A stretch of DNA of 6,147 nt. It comes from Actinomycetes bacterium (GTDB taxonomy: Bacteria; Actinomycetota; Actinomycetes; Actinomycetales; Microbacteriaceae). Position numbers and translations under genes: made by a program. Below the pieces are notes generated by a model. The model was given only the letters and a program-made list of their open reading frames with translations. It searched no databases and was not told the DNA's origin. Location: the NCBI GenBank assembly GCA_021793715.1, contig JAJYSF010000059.1, positions 1 to 6,147 of the forward strand, written 5' to 3'. This document shows, one piece after another, positions 1 through 6,147 of the stretch; position 1 is the first letter of the stretch, and the number at the start of each line of letters is the position of its first letter.

Positions 1-1
1 A

Positions 2-591
<590 letters not shown>

Positions 592-595
<4 letters not shown>

Positions 596-2112
596 CCAGA
601 TACCCGGAGTCGGTCGACGTGGTGATCGTCGGGTCCGGCCCCACGGGTGCCGCATACGCGCGGATCCTCTCCGAGACGGCACCGGGAACGACGGTCGCGA
701 TGTTCGAGGTCGGGCCGACGGTAACGGACCCGCCGGGTGCGCACGTCAGGAACATCGCGGATCCCGAGGGGCTCGCCGAAGCGCAGCGACGATCCGAGGG
801 GCCGGGCGCGGGCGCCGCGACCGTGAGCTCACCGGGTGCGGTCAAAGCGGGAGACCGCCGGGCACGCCCCGGAACGTACCTCCTCGACGACGGGTACATC
901 CAGGAGGGCGAGGACGGGCTGCCCGTCGCCGCGTTCTCGAGCAACGTCGGCGGGATGAGTGCGCACTGGACCGCGGCGTGCCCTCGGCCGGGCGATTCTG
1001 AACGAATCGGCTTCCTCGACGAGGAGGGCGTCTTCGACGAGCTGCTCGCCGAGGGCGACCGCCTGCTCGGCGTCACGGCCGACGCCTTCGACGCGGCGCC
1101 GTTCTCAGAGCTCGTGCGGGAACGGCTCGCGGCGGCGGTCGACGACGGGCGCCCGGAGGACCGTCGCGTCCAGCGCATGCCGCTCGCCGTCCGCAGGCGC
1201 GACGACGGACGACTCGTCTGGTCCGGATCCGACGTCGTGCTGGGCGACGTCACGCGCGCCAACCCGGCGTTCTCGCTACACGATGAGTCGCTCGTCACGC
1301 GGGTTCTCCTCGCGGACGGCCGCGCCGCCGGCGTCGAGGTGCGTGACGTGCGCGACGGCTCGCTCCACACCGTCGCGGCGCGGTTCGTCGTCGTCGCCGC
1401 CGACGCGCTGCGCACCCCGCAGGTGCTGTGGGCATCCGGGATCCGTCCCGCCGCGCTCGGCCGCTATCTCAATGACCAGACCCAGGTCGTGTTCGCGTCG
1501 CGGCTGCGCGACGTCTCGGCTCCCGCCGAAGAGCCCGCAGAGGCAGGCGTGCTGAGCGAGACGAGCGGCGTTAGCTGGGTGCCGTACAGCGACGCGCTCC
1601 CGTTCCACGGCCAGATCATGCAACTCGACGCGTCACCCATCCCGCTCGCCGAGGACGATCCGGTCGTGCCCGGTTCCATCGTGGGGCTCGGGTTCTTCTG
1701 CGCGAAGGACCTGCAGGCGTCGGACCGCGTCGCCTTCGACGAGGCCGAACTCGACCCCTACGGTATGCCGGCCATGCGGATCCACTACACCCTCACTGAC
1801 ACGGATCACGCGGTGATCTCGCGCGCGAAGGAGGAGATCGCTCGCCTCGGTCGCGCCGTTGGAGAGCCGCTCGACGAACATCCCTTCGTCTTGCCGTTCG
1901 GATCATCGCTGCATTACCAGGGCACGGTCCGGATGGGCCGCGACGACGACGGCGCGAGCGTCTGCGATCCGTTCAGCGAGGTGTGGGAGGCGCCGGGCGT
2001 CTTCGTCGCCGGCAATGGCGTGATCCCCACCTCGACCGCCTGCAACCCGACCCTCACGTCGGTTGCTCTTGCGGTGCGCGGCGCCCGTCGCATCGCCGCT
2101 CGCCTGGGCTGA
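592..2112 (+). CDS. GMC-type FAD oxidoreductase, CarA/pyranose-oxidase-like (glycoside 3-oxidation)
   Basis: This is a complete 506-residue flavoenzyme. The ATG at 592 overlaps the upstream stop (ATGA); the frame stays open further upstream, but the FAD-binding strand begins just after this start. The N-terminal Rossmann motif is VVIVGSGPTG (G14, G16, G19), followed by a ribose-binding acidic residue at E39 (FEVGP). Residues 118-127 contain GGMSAHWT, matching the motif around the flavin-linked histidine of fungal pyranose 2-oxidase (here H125). The C-terminal GMC signature has HYQGTVRMG (H441), FVAGNGVIPT and ACNPTLTS (N485). The 44-residue H-N spacing is close to the pyranose oxidase catalytic pair. 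No signal peptide is visible, so it is probably cytoplasmic. In characterised C-glycoside degraders the equivalent enzyme (CarA) oxidises the sugar C3 hydroxyl to a ketone, which is needed before C-C cleavage. The neighbouring deglycosidase subunits support that role here. It could also accept O-glycosides or free glucose, as related bacterial glycoside 3-oxidases do. Confidence 0.9.
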
Positions 2113-2140
2113 CGCAGACTCCTCCCGTCTGGACGACTCG

Positions 2141-2170
2141 TTGACTTACGTAGAAAAGAGACAATAGTAT
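2141..2170 (+). promoter_or_regulatory. Predicted sigma70-type promoter for the beta1-alpha1-alpha2-NTF2-beta2-ThuA unit
   Basis: TTGACT (2141-2146) and TAGTAT (2165-2170) are separated by 18 bp. They match the housekeeping -35 TTGACA in five of six positions and the actinobacterial -10 pattern TAnnnT. The 50 bases 2141-2190 hold only 16 G/C, a sharp dip against the surrounding coding DNA. Transcription would start near 2177, about 27 bases before the GTG of the first gene. A short TACGTA palindrome (2147-2152) lies between the two hexamers and could be part of an operator, but it is too short to call one. The start site and any regulator are inferred. Confidence 0.6.
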
Positions 2171-2191
2171 GTATGAAACAACAACAAGGAT

Positions 2192-2198
2192 GAGGAGG
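2192..2198 (+). promoter_or_regulatory. Ribosome binding site GAGGAGG fixing the GTG start of beta1
   Basis: GAGGAGG lies 5 bases before the GTG at 2204 and is preceded by an A-rich, probably unstructured leader with an ACAACAACAA run (2178-2187). It is the strongest Shine-Dalgarno site in the gap and supports GTG, not a later codon, as the start. Confidence 0.8.
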
Positions 2199-2203
2199 CT
2201 CCG

Positions 2204-2599
2204 GTGATTCCCGACCGCATCATCGAGCAGGGCACGCTCACCAGCGACGGATCCCGCGCATCGGTCGAGGTGCGCATTCCCTGGTATCGCGCGCTCCCCG
2301 CGTCGTGCATCTCCGGCGCGACCCTGACCATCGACGGCGTCGCGGCGCCGGCCGACTCGCTCCGCTGGGAGATGAACGGCCGCTCGCGCACGTTCGCGGA
2401 GATGGTCGACGACACCGAATCGTGGTGGTTCCCCCTCGACTCGGCCGTGCTGTCGGGAGATCTCGCGATCGACCCCAACGCCGAGCACGAGGTCGCCGTC
2501 GATCTCACCCTGTTCATCCCGTACATCGTCATCGGTGACGGTGAAGTGCTGCACATCGACGAACACGATGCCAAGATCATGAAGGCGGTGGCCGCATGA
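2204..2599 (+). CDS. C-glycoside deglycosidase beta subunit, DUF6379-type (beta1)
   Basis: A 131-residue protein starting at GTG, 5 bases after a strong GAGGAGG site. It belongs to the small-subunit family of C-glycoside deglycosidases (DUF6379; CarC/DgpB type). It carries the hallmark RIPWYRALP (residues 24-32), a beta-rich middle with IDGVAAPADSLRWE (43-56) and ESWWFPLD (72-79), and a hydrophobic strand LFIPYIVIGDG near the C terminus. In characterised enzymes the beta subunit is a beta-sandwich protein that packs on the alpha TIM barrel and is needed for activity; it carries no catalytic metal site of its own. It is the first gene of its transcription unit and shares an ATGA with alpha1, an arrangement that favours making the two partners in equal amounts. 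No signal peptide is seen. It is a clear but diverged paralogue of the gene at 5567. Confidence is high in the family and good in pairing with alpha1. Confidence 0.85.
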   Translation: MIPDRIIEQGTLTSDGSRASVEVRIPWYRALPASCISGATLTIDGVAAPADSLRWEMNGRSRTFAEMVDDTESWWFPLDSAVLSGDLAIDPNAEHEVAVDLTLFIPYIVIGDGEVLHIDEHDAKIMKAVAA

Positions 2600-3708
2600 C
2601 CGCGCTCGGCACCCCGATCCAGGGGGTCACGCTCTACAGCTTCACCCGCGCGTTCCACGGACGCGAATACGACCTCGAGAGCCTCATCCGCAAGGTCGCG
2701 GCCGACGGGTACGGCCCGGGACTCGAGGTCATCGGTTTCTCGAGCCTCCGCGGCTTCCCCGACGTCGACGATCGCTTCGCCGGCTGGTTCCGCGACCTCG
2801 TCGATGAGGTCGACCTCGTGCCGACGTCGCTCGCGATCAACGCCGACATCGGGATCCACCGCGACCGTCTGCTGAACCAGGACGAGCTGATCGCGTACAT
2901 GACCCGCCAGATCGAGGCGGCGGCGAAGCTCGGCTTCCCCGTCGCGCGCGTGCAGATCTCGATCACGCCCGACTCGATGGAGCAGCTCGCCCCCATCGCC
3001 GAGCGCCACGGCGTCAGGCTCGCGCTGGAGGTGCACGCCGATCAGTACGCGTCGCACCCGCGGATCCTCGCCCTCCGCGACCGCTACGAGAAGGTCGGAT
3101 CCCCGTACCTCGGCTTCACGATGGACTGGGGCGCGACCGTCTCGGGATTCGCCCCGTCGCTCGTGGAGTCGTACCGCCGCCGCGGCGCGAGCGAGGAGCT
3201 CCTCACCGCCGTCGTGAACCTGTGGGACGACTTCTATCGGGAAGGGCCGCCCGCGGACCAGGAGGAGCACAACCAGCGCTTCGGTCGCTTCATCGGCCTC
3301 GCGTCGCAGCACGGGCGTCCCGACCTCGGCATCGACTTCGGCATCAACGGCACCGGCCTGTTTGGGCCGGCGCGCGTGGACGACTGGCTCGAGATCATGC
3401 CGTGGATCCACCACGTGCACGCGAAGTTCTTCGGCATCGATGAGAACGGGGAAGAGCCGTCCGTGCCCGTGCGTGATCTCATCGAGCTGCTTGTGAAGAA
3501 CGGCTACTCCGGTGCGGTCTCGAGCGAGTACGAGGGATGGCACTGGAACAACTGGCAGAGCCCGTTCGATATCGTCCGCGACGAGCAGGCCGTGCAGCGC
3601 TCGGCTGCCGAGAACGCCGGATCGCGCATGGTCACCGGCGCCGCAGACGCGCGCACGGTGCTTGCCGCACACCACGCTCTTGCAGACAAGAAGGAGGTCT
3701 CCCGATGA
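2596..3708 (+). CDS. C-glycoside deglycosidase alpha subunit, TIM barrel (alpha1)
   Basis: A 370-residue xylose-isomerase-like TIM-barrel protein. The ATG at 2596 overlaps the beta1 stop (ATGA), with a weak AAGG about ten bases upstream. Metal ligands typical of the fold can be picked out: E145 with H147 in LALEVHADQY, D177 in FTMDWGA, H273/H275 in IHHVHAKFFG, and E311/E313 in SSEYEGWHW. In the CarB/DgpC family such a divalent metal site, with a nearby His as base, promotes elimination from the 3-keto C-glycoside, releasing the aglycone and an unsaturated keto sugar. N-terminal motifs GVTLYSFTRAF and GYGPGLEVIGF are shared with the next gene. It extends about 25 residues beyond alpha2 at the C terminus (from about residue 345). 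It lacks a signal peptide and is therefore cytoplasmic. The tight link to beta1 and the upstream oxidoreductase give the functional call. A plain sugar isomerase/epimerase is the alternative if partner and substrate differ. Confidence 0.85.
   Translation: MTALGTPIQGVTLYSFTRAFHGREYDLESLIRKVAADGYGPGLEVIGFSSLRGFPDVDDRFAGWFRDLVDEVDLVPTSLAINADIGIHRDRLLNQDELIAYMTRQIEAAAKLGFPVARVQISITPDSMEQLAPIAERHGVRLALEVHADQYASHPRILALRDRYEKVGSPYLGFTMDWGATVSGFAPSLVESYRRRGASEELLTAVVNLWDDFYREGPPADQEEHNQRFGRFIGLASQHGRPDLGIDFGINGTGLFGPARVDDWLEIMPWIHHVHAKFFGIDENGEEPSVPVRDLIELLVKNGYSGAVSSEYEGWHWNNWQSPFDIVRDEQAVQRSAAENAGSRMVTGAADARTVLAAHHALADKKEVSR
3691..3698 (+). promoter_or_regulatory. Ribosome binding site AAGGAGGT deciding the alpha2 start
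   Basis: This near-perfect Shine-Dalgarno sequence lies inside the last codons of alpha1, six bases before the ATG at 3705. It shows that alpha2 begins there although its frame stays open back to at least 3537. Confidence 0.85.
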
Positions 3709-4739
3709 GTGACGGAATCGCCGGCACCGGGATCAAACTCGGTACCACCCTGTACTCGATGACGAGCGAGTTCGCCGCCGGGCAGTACACGCCCGAGACC
3801 CTCATCCGCGCCGTGGCGGAGCAGGGCATCGGGCCGGGCGTCGAGTTCAACATCGCGCAGCTGCTGCGCACCTACCCCGACGTCGACAAGGAGTTCGTCG
3901 ACCTCTGGTTCAAGACGCTCGAGGAGTGCGAACTCGAGCCGAGCGCCGTCGGCACGAACCTCGACATGGGGCGCCGCAAGCACCGCGACATGACGCCGGA
4001 TGAGGAGCACGAGTTCCTCGCGCGACAGCTGAAGACGGCGCACACACTCGGCTTCAAGCGGATCGTCATCCGCTCCCACGGCAAGGAGCTGCTGCGCAGC
4101 CTGCTGCCGCTGGCGGAGAAGTACGACCAGCAGCTCGGATTGGAGATCCACGCTCCGCTGGGCCCGAACTCCCCCGAGGTGCTGCAGATCCGCGAGATGT
4201 ATGACGAGCTGCAGTCCGAGCGCCTCGGCTTCACGGCCGACTTCTCGTCGACCATGCACAGCCTCTCGCCGACGCTGCTGCGGACGCTTCGCGAGATGGG
4301 GATGGACGAGAAGCACTTCTCGGTCATGGACGAGATCTGGCGCGAACCGACGCCCATGCATGTGCGCAATCAGAAGTTCGAGGACTACCTGACTGGCGAG
4401 GGCGTGGACTTCCTGCGCTTCGGGCCGTTCACCCGGCTCGCGTTCAACATGCACGGGCTCGTGCCGCCGGAGGAGTGGCTCGACATCATGCCGCAGATGT
4501 TCCACGTCCACGCGAAGTTCTACGACATCGGGCCGGACGGCGAGGAACCCGCGATGGACATCCCGCGCATCGTACGGCAGTTCGTCAAGGGCGGATTCGA
4601 AGGCTACCTCTCGAGCGAGTGGGAAGGCCACGCATTCTCCGATCTCGGCGAGGCGGATCCGATCGACCTCGTGAAGAAGCAGCACGCGCTGATGCGCGGT
4701 GCCATCGAAGAGACGGTGGCTGAGCGCGAGAAGTCGTGA
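3705..4739 (+). CDS. Second C-glycoside deglycosidase alpha-type TIM-barrel subunit (alpha2)
   Basis: A 344-residue paralogue of alpha1, starting in an ATGA overlap behind AAGGAGGT. It aligns along nearly the whole length of alpha1 (by eye about a third identical): GTTLYSMTSEF, GIGPGVEFNI, YPDVD, LGLEIHA, LGFTADFSS, FHVHAKFYDIG and LSSEWEGHAF. The metal-site residues are kept: E147 with H149, D179, H267/H269, E305/E307. It should therefore be an active metal enzyme and not a degenerate copy. It differs where the substrate is likely to sit: HAPLG instead of HADQY, and EWEGHAF instead of EYEGWHW. It also lacks the alpha1 C-terminal tail. No small subunit follows directly; the next gene is NTF2-like and then comes beta2. 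I infer that alpha2 pairs with beta2 and takes a different C-glycoside or linkage. It might instead act on the released sugar as an isomerase or dehydratase. The family is clear; the exact reaction is not. Confidence 0.82.
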   Translation: MSDGIAGTGIKLGTTLYSMTSEFAAGQYTPETLIRAVAEQGIGPGVEFNIAQLLRTYPDVDKEFVDLWFKTLEECELEPSAVGTNLDMGRRKHRDMTPDEEHEFLARQLKTAHTLGFKRIVIRSHGKELLRSLLPLAEKYDQQLGLEIHAPLGPNSPEVLQIREMYDELQSERLGFTADFSSTMHSLSPTLLRTLREMGMDEKHFSVMDEIWREPTPMHVRNQKFEDYLTGEGVDFLRFGPFTRLAFNMHGLVPPEEWLDIMPQMFHVHAKFYDIGPDGEEPAMDIPRIVRQFVKGGFEGYLSSEWEGHAFSDLGEADPIDLVKKQHALMRGAIEETVAEREKS

Positions 4740-4772
4740 ATCAGCCGACGTCGTGAACACACAAGGAGTGAC

Positions 4773-5555
4773 ATGGCCGACACCGTTGTCGATGCGCGAA
4801 TCACCGAACTGGCGGACGAGGTCGCGCGACTGCGCGACCGGGTCTCCTGTGCGGAGCGCCTGGCGCAGCGCGCCGAGGATCGCGGGCAGGTGGAGAACCT
4901 CTTCAACCGCTACATGTATCTGCACAACGCGTTTCAAGACGAGCAGATCATCCCGCTGTGGGTGAAGGAGGGGACCGAAGGTATCCGCGCGCGCTACACC
5001 AACGCGGGGCAGTACACCACGTGGGAGAGTGTCACGCGTTATCACCGCGACCGTCCGACGCCGGCGGGGAAGCTCATCCTGCACGCCACGACGACGCCGG
5101 TGATCGAGGTGGCGGGCGACGGCCAGACCGCCAAGGGCGTCTGGCTGATGGCGGGCACGGAGTCGGGCCTCACCGACCCGAAGGTGGCCGAGGCGTTTCC
5201 CGACATGTATTCGCCGGACGAGGTGCTGGGGCAGAAGGTCTGGGCGCACTGGGTGTGGTGCAAGTACGCGATCGATTTCCTCAAGCAGGACGGCGAGTGG
5301 AAGTTCTGGAAGTTCCGCTGCTACGAGCTCGCCCGCGCGCCGTTCGAAGAGAACTGGGTGAGCTTCGGCCTGAAGAACCAGGGTGCATTCGATCTCGACC
5401 TCATGTACTTCGGCGACGACGGCAAGCCGGTGTTCATGCCGCCTGCCGACGAACCTGTGCCGACGACCAACCATCCGTACAGCCCAGAAACCGTGCAGAA
5501 GCTCGAGCCCGTGCCGCCGGTGGCGCACGAGCACTTCACCGATACCTTCGCCTAG
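4773..5555 (+). CDS. NTF2/SnoaL-like protein with N-terminal coiled coil
   Basis: A 260-residue protein; the ATG at 4773 follows AAGGAG (4763-4768), 33 bases after alpha2. Residues 5-36 form a charged heptad-like helix (DARITELADEVARLRDRV), probably a coiled coil for oligomerisation. From about residue 38 it has the NTF2-like cone-fold pattern: QVENLFNRYMYLHNAF, then LILHATTTPVIEV (H104), then a Trp-rich strand pair at 153-175 (KVWAHWVWCKY, GEWKFWKF). The tail from about 210 is Pro-rich and looks extended. It is longer than a bare NTF2 domain (about 130-150 residues). Members of this superfamily include dehydratases, isomerases, cyclases, ring-hydroxylase small subunits and non-catalytic partners, so fold alone does not give a reaction. 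Its place between alpha2 and beta2 suggests work on the same compounds: hydration or isomerisation of the unsaturated keto sugar, aglycone modification, or a third subunit. All three are inference. No signal peptide or membrane segment is seen. Confidence 0.75.
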   Translation: MADTVVDARITELADEVARLRDRVSCAERLAQRAEDRGQVENLFNRYMYLHNAFQDEQIIPLWVKEGTEGIRARYTNAGQYTTWESVTRYHRDRPTPAGKLILHATTTPVIEVAGDGQTAKGVWLMAGTESGLTDPKVAEAFPDMYSPDEVLGQKVWAHWVWCKYAIDFLKQDGEWKFWKFRCYELARAPFEENWVSFGLKNQGAFDLDLMYFGDDGKPVFMPPADEPVPTTNHPYSPETVQKLEPVPPVAHEHFTDTFA

Positions 5556-5559
5556 GAGG
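5554..5559 (+). promoter_or_regulatory. Ribosome binding site AGGAGG overlapping the NTF2-like stop codon
   Basis: AGGAGG shares its first bases with the TAG stop (5553-5555) and lies seven bases before the ATG at 5567. It fixes that start for beta2 and couples it to the upstream gene. Confidence 0.8.
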
Positions 5560-5566
5560 CACCATC

Positions 5567-5983
5567 ATGGCCACTCACAATTCGCTGTTCTCCGACAAGG
5601 ATGTGCGTCGCACCGACGCCGGGCTGGCGGTCTCCGTGCAGATCCCCTGGTACCGCAGTCTCTGGCTGTCGGCCGTGGACGACGTGTCGGCCTCGGTCAA
5701 CGGGGTCGAGGTCCCCCGCGACCGGTTGCGCTTCGAGCTCCAGGGGCGCAGCTACCGCGTCGAAGAGCTTCCGGAACAGTGGGACACCCTCTGGTTCGTC
5801 GCCGATCGTCCTGACGTGGTGATCGCGCTCGACGATCCGCCGGCCGCAGGTGAGAAGGTGACCGTCGAGGTCGTGCTCACGATGCGATTGCTCTACATGC
5901 AGATCGCGCCCGGCGTCGACGGCGGCCCCGGTCGTTACGTCACGAACCGCGTTCCCGTCGAGCGCGAACTCGTGCTGGCGTGA
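5567..5983 (+). CDS. Second C-glycoside deglycosidase beta-type small subunit, DUF6379-type (beta2)
   Basis: A 138-residue paralogue of beta1. The ATG at 5567 is chosen because AGGAGG lies seven bases before it and the family similarity begins shortly after; the same frame is open much further upstream but only inside the NTF2-like gene. Shared landmarks with beta1 are QIPWYRSLW (residues 25-33), VNGVEVPRDRLRFELQGR (44-61) and DTLWFVAD (73-80). The C-terminal part diverges: after the hydrophobic strand LTMRLLYMQIAP it has a Gly-rich turn GVDGGPGRY and ends in RVPVERELVLA. No catalytic residues are expected, because in characterised enzymes the small subunit shapes the pocket and supports the alpha barrel. 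I infer that alpha2 is its partner, with the NTF2-like gene between them; promiscuous pairing with alpha1 is possible. The ThuA-like gene starts 13 bases after its stop, so it sits inside the operon and not at the end. Confidence 0.82.
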   Translation: MATHNSLFSDKDVRRTDAGLAVSVQIPWYRSLWLSAVDDVSASVNGVEVPRDRLRFELQGRSYRVEELPEQWDTLWFVADRPDVVIALDDPPAAGEKVTVEVVLTMRLLYMQIAPGVDGGPGRYVTNRVPVERELVLA

Positions 5984-5996
5984 GGGGCTCCGGGCG

Positions 5997-6147
5997 ATGT
6001 CTGACGTGCTGAACGTCCTGATCCTTTCGGGCCACATGACCCGGGAACACGACAATGAGTTCCGCAGCTTCCGGCAGCACAACCAGTGGCTCACGACGCT
6101 GCTCGAAGACACCGGGCGCTTCCGCGTGCGGGTGGTTGAGGATCCGC
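5997..6147 (+). CDS. ThuA-like domain protein (3' truncated by window edge)
   Basis: Only the first 50 codons are present. The ATG at 5997 follows GAGGGG (5982-5987, overlapping the beta2 stop) at nine bases. The visible start has a beta strand VLNVLILSGHMT (residues 4-15), a helix containing HNQWLTTLLEDTG (28-40), then a second strand FRVRVVEDP (42-50). This is the usual opening of the ThuA family, a flavodoxin/glutamine-amidotransferase-like fold named after a trehalose-utilisation protein. ThuA genes commonly travel with sugar 3-oxidation genes, so a role in turning over 3-keto sugars fits this neighbourhood; the reaction is not settled. With two thirds or more of the protein missing, the call rests on the N-terminal pattern and context. 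Confidence 0.65.
   Translation, partial: MSDVLNVLILSGHMTREHDNEFRSFRQHNQWLTTLLEDTGRFRVRVVEDP

Noticed and set aside
2115..2131. CAGAC-7 nt-GTCTG inverted repeat after the oxidoreductase stop as a terminator
   Set aside because: The stem is only five base pairs and no T-run follows, so termination is not supported.
2119..2197. CTCCTC (2119-2124) pairing with the GAGGAG of the beta1 ribosome binding site as a switch
   Set aside because: Only six pairs over a long loop, and the upstream arm lies outside the predicted transcript. It would matter only in read-through RNA.
2146..3675. 509-codon open frame on the minus strand
   Set aside because: It is antisense to beta1 and alpha1, which have clear family motifs and ribosome binding sites. 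This frame has neither.
3537..3704. N-terminal extension of alpha2 by 56 codons
   Set aside because: It overlaps the alpha1 coding region, lacks similarity to alpha1's N terminus, and AAGGAGGT points to the ATG at 3705.
4733..4757. GTCGTGAA direct repeat around the alpha2 stop
   Set aside because: Eight bases repeated once in GC-rich DNA is within chance, and nothing else suggests a site.
3504..5534. 676-codon open frame on the minus strand
   Set aside because: It runs antisense across alpha1 (end), alpha2 and the NTF2-like gene. Its translation is His/Arg/Val-rich with no family motif, which is typical of an antisense shadow in GC-rich DNA.

Overview
The window is high-GC DNA, roughly two-thirds G+C, with strong GGAGG-type ribosome binding sites, one GTG start, ATGA stop/start overlaps and GC-rich third codon positions. 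This suggests an actinobacterium. Gene content resembles the C-glycoside degradation loci described in Microbacterium and Arthrobacter, so a Microbacterium-like soil or plant-associated organism is my best guess. That is inferred from gene families and composition, not from a marker gene.

Layout: all genes are on the + strand and nearly abut. Part A (1-2112) holds the 3' end of a hydroxypyruvate-isomerase-like TIM-barrel gene, joined by an ATGA overlap to a complete GMC-type FAD oxidoreductase of the pyranose-oxidase/CarA kind. A 91-bp gap (2113-2203) carries an AT-rich promoter. Part B (2204-end) is a second transcription unit: small DUF6379-type beta subunit (beta1), TIM-barrel alpha subunit (alpha1), a second TIM-barrel alpha paralogue (alpha2), an NTF2/SnoaL-like protein with an N-terminal coiled coil, a second DUF6379-type small subunit (beta2), and the first 50 codons of a ThuA-like gene cut by the window edge. 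There is no RNA gene, transposon, CRISPR array or convincing terminator, and no gene-free stretch longer than 91 bp.

How the genes fit together: in characterised C-glycoside catabolism (CarA with CarB/CarC in Microbacterium; DgpA with DgpB/DgpC in a gut bacterium), an oxidoreductase first oxidises the sugar 3-hydroxyl to a ketone. A metal-dependent alpha/beta C-glycoside deglycosidase then breaks the C-C bond to the aromatic aglycone by an elimination-like reaction. Here the GMC protein would make the 3-keto glycoside and the alpha/beta proteins would cleave it. The isomerase-like and ThuA-like proteins are good candidates for handling the released keto sugar. The less ordinary points are two different alpha and two different beta subunits in one operon, and an NTF2-like gene of unknown role set between alpha2 and beta2.
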